A DNA stretch of 64,000 bases from Streptomyces sp. CB02366 (GCF_001905905.1 NZ_LIVT01000017.1:1-64000), one strand, 5' to 3'. Positions 54,680-63,949 are shown, counted from the first letter of the stretch. Notes: generated by a model not told the origin, from the letters alone. Numbers and translations: made by a program.

Positions 54680-54885
54680 GACAACCGCCTCCGTCCCCGG
54701 ACATCCCCGTGTACCGCCGGGCCGCGGTGGTCTCCGCGGTCCCGGCCGTCCTGCCGTCCTGCTGTCGCAGACGCTACGGAGGCGTTGTCACGACGATGTG
54801 CGGAGCAGCCGTAGGCCGGTGCACGGCTGTCCATCGGTTGTGTAACAGCGGGGGAGCGGGGGAAGGGCTCCCGGCGGTGCGGGGA

Positions 54886-55803
54886 TCAGGACATCGGCAG
54901 CCGGTACCGGCCGTCGGCCAGCGGCTCGACGAGCCCGTCGGCGACCAGCCCGTCCAGCGCCCTGGCCCGCTGCACCGGTTCCTCCCACACCGCGTCCAGC
55001 GCGGCCTGCGGCACCGGGGCCACCGCGTCCCGCAGCACCGCCAGCAGCCGCCCGCGCACCTGGCGGTCGGTCCCGGCGTAGGTCTGGCCCTTGCGCGGCG
55101 GCCCCTGGTGCGCGGGCTTCCCCGCCAGCCGCCAGGAACACCGCGCGGCGATGGGGCACCGGTCGCAGTCCTCGTTGCGCGCGGTGCACACGAGGGCGCC
55201 CAGCTCCATCGTGGCCGCCGCCCACTTCGCCGCCCGCTCGTCCTCCTCGGGCAGCAGCGCCCGCGCGAGTTTGCGCTCGGCGGCGGTGGTCGCGTTCGGC
55301 GGGTACTGGACGCCGGTCGCGGCGCGGGCGAACACCCGGCGGACGTTCGTGTCGAGCACCGCGTGCCGCTGCCCGTACGCGAACGAGGCCACGGCCGCCG
55401 CCGTGTACTCGCCGATCCCGGGCAGCGCCAGCAGTTGGGCGTGCTCGCTCGGCACATCGCCGCCGTGCCGTTCCGTTATCGCCTGCGCGGCCCCGTGCAG
55501 GCGCAGCGCGCGGCGCGGGTAGCCGAGCCGGCCCCAGGCGCGGACCGCCTCGCCGGGCGCCTCGGCGGCCAGGTCGGCGGGGCGGGGCCAGCGGGCGAGC
55601 CACTGCTCGTACACCGGCAGGACCCGGTTCACCGGGGTCTGCTGCAGCATGAACTCGCTGACCATCACACCCCAGGCGCCCGCTTCGGGGCGGCGCCAGG
55701 GCAGATCGCGGGCGTGCTGTTCGAACCACCCGATGACGGGGGTGTGAAGGGAATGGGCGGCGACGGGGGGCGTCTGGGCTGAGGGCGAAGTCATGGCAGT
55801 CAT
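54886..55803 (-). CDS. mutY: A/G-specific adenine DNA glycosylase
   Basis: 305 residues. Helix-hairpin-helix LPGIGEYTAAAVASFA, catalytic Asp in VLDTNV, catalytic Glu in SEFMLQQTP, and the 4Fe-4S ligand set C-x6-C-x2-C-x5-C (CTARNEDCDRCPIAARC). Removes adenine opposite 8-oxoG. It lacks the full Nudix-like C-terminal domain, as usual in actinomycetes. ATG 55803 has AGGAT upstream; ATG 55794 is also possible. Confidence 0.93.
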   Translation of the reverse strand: MTAMTSPSAQTPPVAAHSLHTPVIGWFEQHARDLPWRRPEAGAWGVMVSEFMLQQTPVNRVLPVYEQWLARWPRPADLAAEAPGEAVRAWGRLGYPRRALRLHGAAQAITERHGGDVPSEHAQLLALPGIGEYTAAAVASFAYGQRHAVLDTNVRRVFARAATGVQYPPNATTAAERKLARALLPEEDERAAKWAAATMELGALVCTARNEDCDRCPIAARCSWRLAGKPAHQGPPRKGQTYAGTDRQVRGRLLAVLRDAVAPVPQAALDAVWEEPVQRARALDGLVADGLVEPLADGRYRLPMS

Positions 55804-56000
55804 GGCACTGACGATCCTGGCACGGAAGGCGGTGCGGGCGTCACGGACGCGGGGGTGTCGGCCCGCGCGGCGGCCCACGGGGTGACAACGCCACCCGTTC
55901 TGTCCCCTGTGACCGGCTCGCGACACCGTTTCCATGATGATGATCGGCAAAACTTGTGAGCGGAGCGGCGGGTGGGGCCGGAGAAGGCCCGGATCTCTCG

Positions 56001-56013
56001 TAGAGTTCTGAGC
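56001..56013 (+). promoter_or_regulatory. Leaderless-type promoter of secreted-protein gene
   Basis: TAGAGT at 56001-56006, seven bases before GTG 56014. Confidence 0.5.
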
Positions 56014-56856
56014 GTGGGATCTATGCGCAATCCGGTCGGTCCGCTTCCCTCCAGCATCTACTGGCGACGAAGGGCGGTAGCGGGGCTTCTGGTTGCGCTC
56101 CTCGCCGCGTTGATCGCCTGGGCCGTGACGTCCGCGGGCGGTGGGGGGAGCCGGGACGACGGCAAGCCGGGCGGCTCCGACCCGGTCGAGTCGATCACCC
56201 CCGGCCCGGGCGGTTCCGGTCCCGCGATCAGCCAACAGCCGGGCGGGCGCGACGAGTCGGACGACGGGGGCGGCTCCGGCGGCCCGGCAGGCGCGGGCGG
56301 CTCCTCCGACGGCGCAAGCGGGGACGGCGCGTCCGACGCCACGTCAACAGGCGGTACGGGCACGGGCGGTGCGGACACGTCCGGCGCGGGCACGGCGGGC
56401 GCGGACAGCGACGGCGGCGCGGGCCGGCAGGTGCCGGCCGGCTCCCCGCTCCCCGAATGCAAGCCCACCCAGCTCCGGTTGAGCCTGCGCACGAAGGTCA
56501 GCTACGGCCCCGACGACAAGCCGGAGTTCGAACTGATCGCGAAGAACACCTCGTCGACCACGTGCAAGGCCGACTTCGGGCCGAAGAACGCGGTGCTCAC
56601 GGTGACCGAGGCCGGGGGCGAGGACGACGACCCGATCTGGTCCTCCAAGGACTGCCCCGCGGCGGCGGGCCCGCTGTTCCTGAGGGTCCCGGCGGGTGCG
56701 ACGGTCGTGCACACGGTGGACTGGAACCGGACGCCGTCCGCCCCGCGCTGTGCGACGCCGCCGGCCGGGAAGGCGGGGCCGGGCACGTACCTCCTGGAGG
56801 CGAAGGCCCCGGGCATCCCGGTCCAGCGAGCGTCCTTCGTCCTCGCGAAGGACTGA
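56014..56856 (+). CDS. Membrane-anchored extracellular protein, function unknown
   Basis: 280 residues. One membrane helix (about 21-40, AVAGLLVALLAALIAWAV), then about 110 residues of Gly/Ser/Asp/Thr linker, then an extracellular beta-rich domain (about 145-280) with three or four cysteines (CKPTQLRLSL, TCKADFG, KDCPAAAG, RCATPP). The domain resembles Ig-like secreted modules (DUF4232-like); ligand unknown. GTG 56014 fits a leaderless start; ATG 56023 is the alternative. Confidence 0.75.
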   Translation: MGSMRNPVGPLPSSIYWRRRAVAGLLVALLAALIAWAVTSAGGGGSRDDGKPGGSDPVESITPGPGGSGPAISQQPGGRDESDDGGGSGGPAGAGGSSDGASGDGASDATSTGGTGTGGADTSGAGTAGADSDGGAGRQVPAGSPLPECKPTQLRLSLRTKVSYGPDDKPEFELIAKNTSSTTCKADFGPKNAVLTVTEAGGEDDDPIWSSKDCPAAAGPLFLRVPAGATVVHTVDWNRTPSAPRCATPPAGKAGPGTYLLEAKAPGIPVQRASFVLAKD

Positions 56857-56886
56857 CCCCCGCCCCCAGGCCCGTCCGGCGGTCCT

Positions 56887-56915
56887 CTCCAGCCCGTCCG
56901 GCGTTCGAGGACGAA
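56887..56915. repeat. Copy of a Streptomyces intergenic repeat
   Basis: The segment around CAGCCCGTCCGGCGTTCGAG followed by GACGAA is, from memory, one of many similar intergenic copies in Streptomyces genomes. A shorter partial copy (CCCGTCCGGCGGTCC) precedes it at 56871. Confidence 0.45.
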
Positions 56916-57054
56916 ACCGTTCACGCGGACGGACGGGGGACGTGCGGTGCGGGCGGGCCCGGAGACCCCGGGCGCCCGGACGGGCCGGTGGGTGCGGGCG
57001 CCCGCCCGGAAGCGCCGGGCGGCCCGGGGCGGCGCCGGACCCGCCGCGCGAGCC

Positions 57055-58179
57055 TCAGACGTACCGCTCCAGGATCGACGACTCCGCCAGCCGCGACAGC
57101 CCTTCCCGCACGCTGCGTGCCCGCGCCTCGCCGACGCCGTCCACCGCCTGGAGGTCGTCCACGCTCGCCGCCAGCAGCTTCTGCAGGCCGCCGAAGTGCT
57201 CCACCAGCCGCTCGATGATCGCCCCCGGCAGCCGCGGCACCTTCGCCAGCAGCCGGAAGCCCCGCGGGGACACCGCCGAGTCCAGCGTCTCGGGCGACCC
57301 GCTGTAGCCCAGCGCCCGCGCCACCACCGGCAGCTCCAGCAGCTCCGTGTGGCTCAGCGCGTCCAGCTCCGTCAGCGCCTCGGCCACCGTGCGCGACCGC
57401 TTCGCCGTCGGCTCGGGGACGTAGTCGCGGACGACCAGCTCCCGCTCCGGCTCCACGCCCGCGATCAGCTCGTCCAGCTGGAGCGACAGGAGGCGCCCGT
57501 CGGTGCCCAGCTCGACCACGTACTCCGCGATCTCCGTCGCGATCCGCCGCACCATCTCCAGCCGCTGCGCCACCGCCGTCACGTCCCGGACGGTGACCAG
57601 GTCCTCGATCTCCAGGGCGGACAGCGTGCCCGCCACCTCGTCGAGGCGCAGCTTGTACCGCTCCAGCGTGGCGAGCGCCTGGTTGGCCCGCGACAGGATC
57701 GCGGAGGACTCCTCCAGGACCCGCCGCTCCCCGTCCACGTACAGCGCGATCAGCCGCATCGACTGCGAGACCGAGACGACGGGGAAGCCGCACGCCTTGG
57801 AGACCCGGTCCGCCGTACGGTGCCGGGTTCCCGTCTCCTCCGTGGGGATCGAGGCGTCCGGGACCAGCTGCACGCCCGCCCGCAGGATCTTCGTCATGTC
57901 CTTGTCGAGGATCAGCGCTCCGTCGAGCTTGCACAGCTCACGCAGGCGCGTCGCCGTGAACTCGACGTCCAGCACGAACCCGCCGGTGCACATCGACTCG
58001 ACGGTCTTGTCCATGCCCAGCACGATCAGGCCGCCGGTATTGCCGCGGAGAATGCGCTCCAGGCCGTCCCGCAGGGCCATACCGGGCGCGACGGCGCTCA
58101 ACGAGGCGCGCATCAACGCCTCGTTGCCGGTGCCTTGGCCGGACTTTCCGGGCGTCGTCGCCCGGTCGTTGGCTGCCAC
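57055..58179 (-). CDS. disA: Diadenylate cyclase / DNA-integrity scanning protein DisA
   Basis: 374 residues, the normal size. The DAC domain has DGA at 86-88 and RHRTA at 119-123, both needed to make c-di-AMP from two ATP; a helical spine follows, then a C-terminal helix-hairpin-helix domain (VDGVGEARARSVREGL) that binds branched DNA. GTG 58179 follows GGAGGAG. It lies 80 bp downstream of radA and is probably co-transcribed with it; RadA is known to interact with DisA in other bacteria. Confidence 0.96.
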   Translation of the reverse strand: MAANDRATTPGKSGQGTGNEALMRASLSAVAPGMALRDGLERILRGNTGGLIVLGMDKTVESMCTGGFVLDVEFTATRLRELCKLDGALILDKDMTKILRAGVQLVPDASIPTEETGTRHRTADRVSKACGFPVVSVSQSMRLIALYVDGERRVLEESSAILSRANQALATLERYKLRLDEVAGTLSALEIEDLVTVRDVTAVAQRLEMVRRIATEIAEYVVELGTDGRLLSLQLDELIAGVEPERELVVRDYVPEPTAKRSRTVAEALTELDALSHTELLELPVVARALGYSGSPETLDSAVSPRGFRLLAKVPRLPGAIIERLVEHFGGLQKLLAASVDDLQAVDGVGEARARSVREGLSRLAESSILERYV

Positions 58180-58259
58180 TGCACTCCTCCGGTCACAGGT
58201 CTGCGGTGCTCTCGCGTCCACCGTGCCCTGTCCACGGGCGGGCGAGACCAGGGCAAAGT

Positions 58260-59672
58260 CTACCGGCGCGCGCCGTCCTCCTGTGGTGCCTCCTGGCGAG
58301 CCCTGCGCGGCAGGACCCGCAGAGCGTCGCCCATGTCGGCGACTTCCGTGACCTTCATACCGGCCGGGACCTTGCCCGGGTCCGTCGGAACGAGGGCGTG
58401 GGTGAAGCCCAGACGGTGCGCCTCGGCCAGCCTCCGCTGCACCCCGGTGACCCGCCTGACCTCGCCCGCGAGCCCCACTTCGCCGATCGCGACCAGGTTC
58501 TTGGGGAGGGGGGTGTCGCTGGCCGCGCTGGCCAGCGCGAGCGCGATGGCCAGGTCGGCGGCGGGCTCGGTGAGCTTCACGCCGCCCACCGTCGCGCTGT
58601 AGATGTCCCGCTTGCCGAGCGCGCTGATCCGGCCGCGCTGCTCCAGCACGGCGAGCATCATCGACACCCGGGAGGTCTCCAGGCCGGAGGTGGTGCGCCG
58701 GGGCGAGGGGATCTGCGAATCGACGGTCAGCGCCTGCACCTCGGCGACCAGGGGCCGCTTGCCCTCCAGCGTCACCGTCAGGCAGGTGCCCGGCACCGCC
58801 ACGTCGCGGCGGGTCAGAAAGAGGCCCGAGGGGTCGGTGAGACCGGTGATGCCCTCGTCGTGCAGTTCGAAGCAGCCGACCTCGTCGGTCGCCCCGTAGC
58901 GGTTCTTGACGCCGCGCACCAGCCGCAGCCGGGCGTGCCGGTCGCCCTCGAAGGAGAGCACCACGTCCACCAGGTGCTCCAGCAGCCGGGGACCGGCGAT
59001 CGCCCCGTCCTTGGTGACGTGGCCGACCAGCAGCGTGGCCATCCCGCGCTCCTTGGACGCCCGGATCAGCGCCCCCGCGACCTCCCGGACCTGGGCCATC
59101 CCCCCGGGCGCGCCGTCGATCTCGGGCGAGGCGACCGTCTGCACCGAGTCCAGGACCAGCAGCGACGGCTTGACCTCGTCCAGATGCGCGAGCACCGTCG
59201 ACAGATCGGTCTCCGCCGCCAAGTAGAGGTGGTCGTTGATCGCCTTGATCCGGTCGGCCCGCAGCCGGACCTGGCTCGCGGACTCCTCGGCGGTCACGTA
59301 CAGCGTGCGGTGGTCCTCGCTCGCCGCCTTCGCCGCCACGTCCAGCAGCAGCGTCGACTTGCCGACGCCCGGCTCGCCCGCCAGCAGCACGACCGCGCCG
59401 GGCACGAGCCCCCCGCCGAGCACCCGGTCCAGCTCGCCGACGCCGGTCGAGCGGGCGGTGGCCGTCCGGCTGTCGACCTGGCCGATCGGCAGCGCGGCCG
59501 TGGAGACCCGGCCGGCGGCGGTGGTGCGCACGGCGGGCGCGCCGCCGAACTCCTCGACCGTCCCCCACGCCTGGCACTCGGGGCACCGGCCGAGCCACTT
59601 GGCGGTGGTCCAGCCGCATTCGGTGCAGCGGTAGGAGGGCCGGTCCTTCGCGGATTTCGTACGGGCAGCCAT
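58260..59672 (-). CDS. radA: DNA repair protein RadA
   Basis: 470 residues. N-terminal zinc finger (CTECGWTTAKWLGRCPEC), RecA-like domain with GEPGVGKSTLL, the RadA signature KNRYGATDEVG, and a C-terminal Lon-like domain (GGVKLTEPAADLAIALALASA, core EPAADLA). Acts in branch migration during recombination. A leaderless-type promoter (TACGGT, six bases before ATG) drives radA-disA. Confidence 0.96.
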   Translation of the reverse strand: MAARTKSAKDRPSYRCTECGWTTAKWLGRCPECQAWGTVEEFGGAPAVRTTAAGRVSTAALPIGQVDSRTATARSTGVGELDRVLGGGLVPGAVVLLAGEPGVGKSTLLLDVAAKAASEDHRTLYVTAEESASQVRLRADRIKAINDHLYLAAETDLSTVLAHLDEVKPSLLVLDSVQTVASPEIDGAPGGMAQVREVAGALIRASKERGMATLLVGHVTKDGAIAGPRLLEHLVDVVLSFEGDRHARLRLVRGVKNRYGATDEVGCFELHDEGITGLTDPSGLFLTRRDVAVPGTCLTVTLEGKRPLVAEVQALTVDSQIPSPRRTTSGLETSRVSMMLAVLEQRGRISALGKRDIYSATVGGVKLTEPAADLAIALALASAASDTPLPKNLVAIGEVGLAGEVRRVTGVQRRLAEAHRLGFTHALVPTDPGKVPAGMKVTEVADMGDALRVLPRRARQEAPQEDGARR

Positions 59673-59684
59673 GGCGCCACCGTA
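59673..59684 (-). promoter_or_regulatory. Leaderless-type promoter of radA-disA
   Basis: TACGGT on the reverse strand (59684-59679), six bases before ATG 59672. Confidence 0.5.
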
Positions 59685-59891
59685 TCGGTGGGGTACGACA
59701 ACGCCGCCCGCGCGACCGGTCCGCACCCTCCGTCCGCCCCCTGCGCGCGCCGACCCCTCGCACGCAGGGCGCACGGAGGCACACCGGGCGCGCACGCCCG
59801 TTTCCCCGACCTCTGTCCTCTTTCGAGGGATACGTTCACCCGTAAGGATTAAATGTGCTCAAGGGGCGCTTGGGGTGTGCGTTCCTCTGCC

Positions 59892-59903
59892 TACGGTCGC
59901 CGG
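59892..59903 (+). promoter_or_regulatory. Leaderless-type promoter of sigma-like/BACON gene
   Basis: TACGGT at 59892-59897, six bases before GTG 59904 (ATG 59907 follows); a TTGGGG -35 candidate lies about 16 bp upstream. Confidence 0.5.
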
Positions 59904-59906
59904 GTG

Positions 59907-61817
59907 ATGAGCAGCAGGCTGGAGATCCCGACGCACACCACCGGCGCACACCGGGCGCATCGCCGAGCAGCCCGCCCCACGGCCCAGCGCCCGCCCGCAC
60001 GCTACGAGCCGTATCTCGACGGCCTCTTCACCTACTGCCTCTCCGTGCTCTGCCACCACGACGCGGCCGCCGACGCGCTCGGCGCCGCCCTGGCGATCGC
60101 GGACCGGCAGGACGCCCGGGGGCCCACGCCCGAGGAGGAGCGCCAGTCCTGGCTGTACGCGCTGGCCCGCTGGGCCTGTCTGCGCACCCTCGCCGAGCGT
60201 GCCCGGGGGCGCCGGGCCCACCGCCGCCCCACCGGCCCGGCCCGGCCGCCCCGTACGGCCCAGGCGCCCGAACCCCACCGCCACCAGGGGGCGCGCACCG
60301 CCCGGCGCACGCCGGAGCACACCCCGCCCGCCCCGGGCCCCGGCCCCGACCCCGGCCCGCCCGAGCCCGCGGCCCCCGCCGCCTCCGTCGCCTCCGAGCA
60401 CCCGGCACACGCCACCCCCGAGGACGCCGCCGTCCCCGCTCCCGCGGAGTCGCCGGCCGCCGAGGCCCGCCGGCGGGAGCTGGCCACCCTCGCCTGGCCC
60501 GAAGCCGCGGGCACCACGCCGGAGCAGCGCGAAGCCCTCGAACTGGCCGTACGCCACCGGCTCGCCCCGCGCGCCGTCGCAGCCGTCCTCGGGCTGGAGC
60601 CGGCCGCCGCCCGGGAGCTGCTGGCCGGGGCGGCCTGCGAGGTGGAGCGCACCCGCGCGGCCCTCGCAGTCGTGGAGACCGGCGGCTGCCCCACCGTCGC
60701 CCGGCTCACCGGCGACCACCGGGTCCTGCTCTCCGCCGCCCTGCGCCGCGAACTGGTCCGGCACGTCGACGACTGCCCCCGCTGCCGCCGCGCCGCCGAA
60801 CGGGCGGACGCCGCCGGGCCCTGGCCCGGGGCGGTCCCGGCCCCGGCCGCCGCCCTGCCCCTGGTCGAGGCCCCCCGCCCGTCCGTGTACGTCGCGATGG
60901 CGCAGGCCCAGCGCGCCCGGGCCGCCGGACCGCGCTTCGACCGGTCCGGGTTCCCGCTCGACCCCAAGGACCAGGCCGCCCGCCGCGACCGGCTGCGGGC
61001 CCGGGTCGTGACGACGACGGTCGTCGCGACGGTGGTCGCCGCCCCCGTGATCGCCCTGTGGGCCGCGTACCGGGGAGCCCCGCTGACCGGCGAGGGCCAC
61101 GACGGCACGACCGTCACCGCCACCGAGGTGGACGGCGCGGGCGGGATGGACGGCGACCCCGCCGAGAACGGCGGCCCTCCCGGCGACCGCTTCGGCGCCC
61201 GGGCCCCGGACGTCTCCGCCGAGGTCGTCAGCGTCGGCGGCGCCCGCCACAGCGGCACCCGCCTGACGGTGACGGCCCGTACGTCGGGGACCGTCACGAC
61301 GCTCACGCTGACCGCCGCGGGCGGGAAACCGGTGACCTGGTCGGCGGCGGCGGACGCGCACTGGCTGCGCCTGAGCCGTACGTCGGGCACGCTCGCGGCG
61401 GGGCGGTCCACGACGGTCGCGGTCTCGGTGATCCGGCACGCGCAGCCGGTCGGCCCGTGGCGGGCCCGGATCTCGCTGACGCCCTCGGACTCCGCCGTGC
61501 TCATCGACGGTTACGGAGGCGTCGCCCCGACGACGGGCGGCCCGCGTCCCACCCGCCCCGCCACCCACGCGCCGCGCCCCACGGACCCGGGCGCGACCGC
61601 CCCCGGCCCGACCGGGCCGGGCCCCACCGCCCCCGGCCCGACCGACCCCGGGCCCACGGAACCGGGCCCCGGCCCGACCGACCCCACGGATCCGCCCGGG
61701 CCGACCGGTCCGCCGGGCCCCACGGACCCCCCGGAACCGACCCCGGGCGCGACCGGCCCGACGGACCCGGCCCCCACGGACCCGGCCCCGACCGCCCCGG
61801 ACCCGACGACGGCGTGA
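59907..61817 (+). CDS. Membrane protein fusing sigma-like regions, a zinc motif and a BACON domain
   Basis: 636 residues. Residues 31-105 resemble sigma region 2 (YEPYLDGLFTYCLSVLCHHD); after an Ala/Pro linker, 188-255 resemble region 4 (TPEQREALELAVRHRLAPRAVAAVLGL). Next is His286-x3-Cys290-x2-Cys293 (HVDDCPRC), the zinc pattern of ZAS anti-sigma factors. One membrane helix lies at 367-387. Outside are a BACON-like beta domain (about 433-535, ADAHWLRLSRTSGTLAAG) and a long Pro/Thr/Gly/Asp tail. The sigma regions look degenerate. Alternative start GTG 59904. Confidence 0.75.
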   Translation: MSSRLEIPTHTTGAHRAHRRAARPTAQRPPARYEPYLDGLFTYCLSVLCHHDAAADALGAALAIADRQDARGPTPEEERQSWLYALARWACLRTLAERARGRRAHRRPTGPARPPRTAQAPEPHRHQGARTARRTPEHTPPAPGPGPDPGPPEPAAPAASVASEHPAHATPEDAAVPAPAESPAAEARRRELATLAWPEAAGTTPEQREALELAVRHRLAPRAVAAVLGLEPAAARELLAGAACEVERTRAALAVVETGGCPTVARLTGDHRVLLSAALRRELVRHVDDCPRCRRAAERADAAGPWPGAVPAPAAALPLVEAPRPSVYVAMAQAQRARAAGPRFDRSGFPLDPKDQAARRDRLRARVVTTTVVATVVAAPVIALWAAYRGAPLTGEGHDGTTVTATEVDGAGGMDGDPAENGGPPGDRFGARAPDVSAEVVSVGGARHSGTRLTVTARTSGTVTTLTLTAAGGKPVTWSAAADAHWLRLSRTSGTLAAGRSTTVAVSVIRHAQPVGPWRARISLTPSDSAVLIDGYGGVAPTTGGPRPTRPATHAPRPTDPGATAPGPTGPGPTAPGPTDPGPTEPGPGPTDPTDPPGPTGPPGPTDPPEPTPGATGPTDPAPTDPAPTAPDPTTA

Positions 61818-61837
61818 GGCCCGCACGAGGCCCGCCT

Positions 61838-61878
61838 GAGGCCCCGGGGCGCACGCCCGCAGAGCGCCCCGGGGCCTC
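61838..61878. terminator. Bidirectional terminator between converging genes
   Basis: Perfect 15-bp inverted repeat (61838-61852 with 61864-61878), 11-nt loop. Confidence 0.85.
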
Positions 61879-62745
61879 TCAGCGCTTCTTCTTCACCTGT
61901 GCCAAAAGCGGCGGGTCCGCCGGGTGCGGGGCCATCGGCAGCAGCGCGGAGAGCCGCTCCTCGCACAGCTCGACCAGCCGGTCGTACCCCTCCTCGCCCA
62001 TCAGCTCGATCAGCTCCGGGCGGTAGGAGACGTACACCGGCTCGCCCGCCCCGTGCGCCGAGGTGGCGGAGGTGCACCACCAGTGCAGGTCGTGGCCGCC
62101 CGGGCCCCAGCCCCGGCGGTCGTACTCCCCGATCGTCACCTGGAGGACCCGGGTGTCGTCGGGCCGGTCGATCCAGTCGTAGGTCCGCCGCACCGGCAGC
62201 TGCCAGCACACGTCCGGCTTGGTCTCCAGCGGCTCCTTGCCCTCCCGCAGCGCCAGGATGTGCAGCGAGCAGCCCGCCCCCGCGGGGAACCCCGGCCGGT
62301 TCTGGAAGATGCAGGAGCCCTCCCAGCGGCGCGTCTGGCGTTCACCGTCGTCGTCGACGCCGACCCAGCCCGTCTCCGTGCCCACGTCGTGGAACTGCCA
62401 CAGCTCCGGGGTGAGCCGGGCCACGTGCCCCGCCACCCGCTTCTCGTCGTCCTCGTCCGAGAAGTGCGCGCCCAGCGTGCAGCAGCCGTCGTCCGCGCGG
62501 CCCGCCTGGATGCCCTGGCAACCGCTGCCGAAAATGCAGGTCCATCGTGAGGTCAGCCAGGTCAGGTCGCAGCGGAAGACCTGTTCGTCGTCGGCCGGGT
62601 CGGGGAACTCCACCCAGGCGCGCGCGAAGTCGACGCCCTTCTCGTCGGCCGGGTCCGGTCCGCCCGCCTCCGCCCGTGACGCCCCTTGGGGCGCCTTCTG
62701 CTTCTTCGTGGCTTTGTCCGGCTTAGCCTTTTTCGTCTTTGGCAC
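61879..62745 (-). CDS. Conserved Cys-rich hypothetical protein
   Basis: 288 residues. A Lys-rich N-terminus (PKTKKAKPDKATKKQKAP) is followed by a domain with many cysteines: FRCDLTWLTSRWTCIFGSGCQ, DDGCCTLGAHF, GSCIFQN, GAGCSLHIL, DVCWQLP, HWWCTSA. The clustering suggests a metal or Fe-S site, as in YkgJ-like proteins, but I cannot assign a family. No signal peptide, so the cysteines are cytosolic. Divergent from the phosphatase gene, both with leaderless-type promoters. Confidence 0.75.
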   Translation of the reverse strand: MPKTKKAKPDKATKKQKAPQGASRAEAGGPDPADEKGVDFARAWVEFPDPADDEQVFRCDLTWLTSRWTCIFGSGCQGIQAGRADDGCCTLGAHFSDEDDEKRVAGHVARLTPELWQFHDVGTETGWVGVDDDGERQTRRWEGSCIFQNRPGFPAGAGCSLHILALREGKEPLETKPDVCWQLPVRRTYDWIDRPDDTRVLQVTIGEYDRRGWGPGGHDLHWWCTSATSAHGAGEPVYVSYRPELIELMGEEGYDRLVELCEERLSALLPMAPHPADPPLLAQVKKKR

Positions 62746-62806
62746 GCGCCCAGCGTAAGTCCGACCGGCGCACGGGCGGCGCCCGGCGGCGCAGTAGCGT
62801 TCCCGT
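62746..62806. promoter_or_regulatory. Back-to-back leaderless-type promoters
   Basis: Reverse: TACGCT (62757-62752), six bases before GTG 62745. Forward: TAGCGT (62795-62800), six bases before ATG 62807. Both transcripts would start within a 61-bp space. Confidence 0.5.
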
Positions 62807-63757
62807 ATGAGACTCGGAGTCCTCGACGTCGGATCGAACACGGTCCACCTGCTGGTGGTCGACGCCCACCCGGGCGCGCGCCCGCTGCCCGCGCACTCGC
62901 ACAAGGCCGAGCTCCGGCTCGCCGAACTCCTCGACGGGGACGGTGCGATCGGCCCGCTCGGCGTGGACCGGCTGGTGGCGGCGGTCACCGAAGCGGTCCA
63001 GGCGGCCGAGGACAAGGGGTGCGAGGACGTCCTGCCCTTCGCCACCTCCGCCGTGCGCGAGGCGACCAACGCGGACCGGGTGCTGGAGCGCGTACGGATC
63101 GAGACCGGCGTCGACCTCGCCGTCCTCAGCGGCGAGGAGGAGGCCCGGCTGACCTTCCTCGCCGCCCGCCGCTGGTTCGGCTGGTCGGCGGGCAAGCTGC
63201 TGGTCCTGGACATCGGCGGCGGCTCCCTGGAGATAGCCGTCGGCATCGACGAGGAGCCCGACACCGCCGTCTCCCTGCCGCTGGGCGCGGGCCGCCTCAC
63301 CGGGGCCTGGCTGCCGGACGACCCGGCGCGGCCCGAGCAGGTGCGGGCGTTGCGCCGGCACGTGCGGGCCGGCATCGCGCGGACGGTGGGGGAGTTCAGC
63401 CGCTCCGGCCGCCCCGACCACGTCGTCGCCACCTCCAAGACCTTCAAGCAGCTCGCCCGCATAGCCGGGGCCGCCCGCTCCGCCGAGGGCCTGTACGTCC
63501 AGCGCTCGCTGAGCCGCAAGGCGCTGGAGGAATGGGTGCCGAAGCTGGCCGCGATGACCGTCGAGGAGCGCGGCCGGCTCCCCGGCGTCTCCGAGGGCCG
63601 GGCCGCCCAGCTGCTCGCCGGGGCCCTGGTGGCCGAGGGGGCGATGGACCTCTTCGGCGTCGAGGAGCTGGAGATCTGCCCCTGGGCCCTGCGCGAGGGG
63701 GTCATCCTGCGCCGCCTGGACCACCTTCCGACGGAACGCCCCGCGCTGCCGGGATGA
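62807..63757 (+). CDS. Ppx/GppA family phosphatase
   Basis: 316 residues, the single-module (short) form. ASKHA phosphate loops VLDVGSNTVHLLV and LDIGGGSLEIAVG, with SAVREATNADRVLERV between. Members hydrolyse polyphosphate or pppGpp; the short form cannot be assigned between them from sequence. A Streptomyces cell normally has two such genes. Confidence 0.9.
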   Translation: MRLGVLDVGSNTVHLLVVDAHPGARPLPAHSHKAELRLAELLDGDGAIGPLGVDRLVAAVTEAVQAAEDKGCEDVLPFATSAVREATNADRVLERVRIETGVDLAVLSGEEEARLTFLAARRWFGWSAGKLLVLDIGGGSLEIAVGIDEEPDTAVSLPLGAGRLTGAWLPDDPARPEQVRALRRHVRAGIARTVGEFSRSGRPDHVVATSKTFKQLARIAGAARSAEGLYVQRSLSRKALEEWVPKLAAMTVEERGRLPGVSEGRAAQLLAGALVAEGAMDLFGVEELEICPWALREGVILRRLDHLPTERPALPG

Positions 63758-63854
63758 CGGCCCGCGGCGGAGGACGTACCGCCGGAACGTTTCGCTCCGC
63801 CCGCGTGCGAGGCGCCGCCGGAGCGATCCGTGCCGCCCCCGGCCGGACGGCGTA

Positions 63855-63874
63855 CGGGCGGAACGTTCCGCCCG
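63855..63874. promoter_or_regulatory. 20-bp perfect palindrome
   Basis: CGGGCGGAACGTTCCGCCCG, a perfect palindrome without a loop, in the gap between the phosphatase gene and the last gene. It could be an operator or part of a terminator; a half-like GGAACGTT also occurs near 63784. Confidence 0.45.
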
Positions 63875-63949
63875 CCCGGGGTGCGGGGAGCGCCCCATGG
63901 CCCTGATCACTTTCCGCCGGGAGCCCTCGGCCCGGCGCACGGCTGCCCG

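Noticed and set aside
60300..60480. Pro/Ala-rich segment as a frameshift in the sigma-like/BACON gene
   Set aside because: The frame stays open with consistent G/C third positions through the linker and conserved-looking blocks follow in the same frame.
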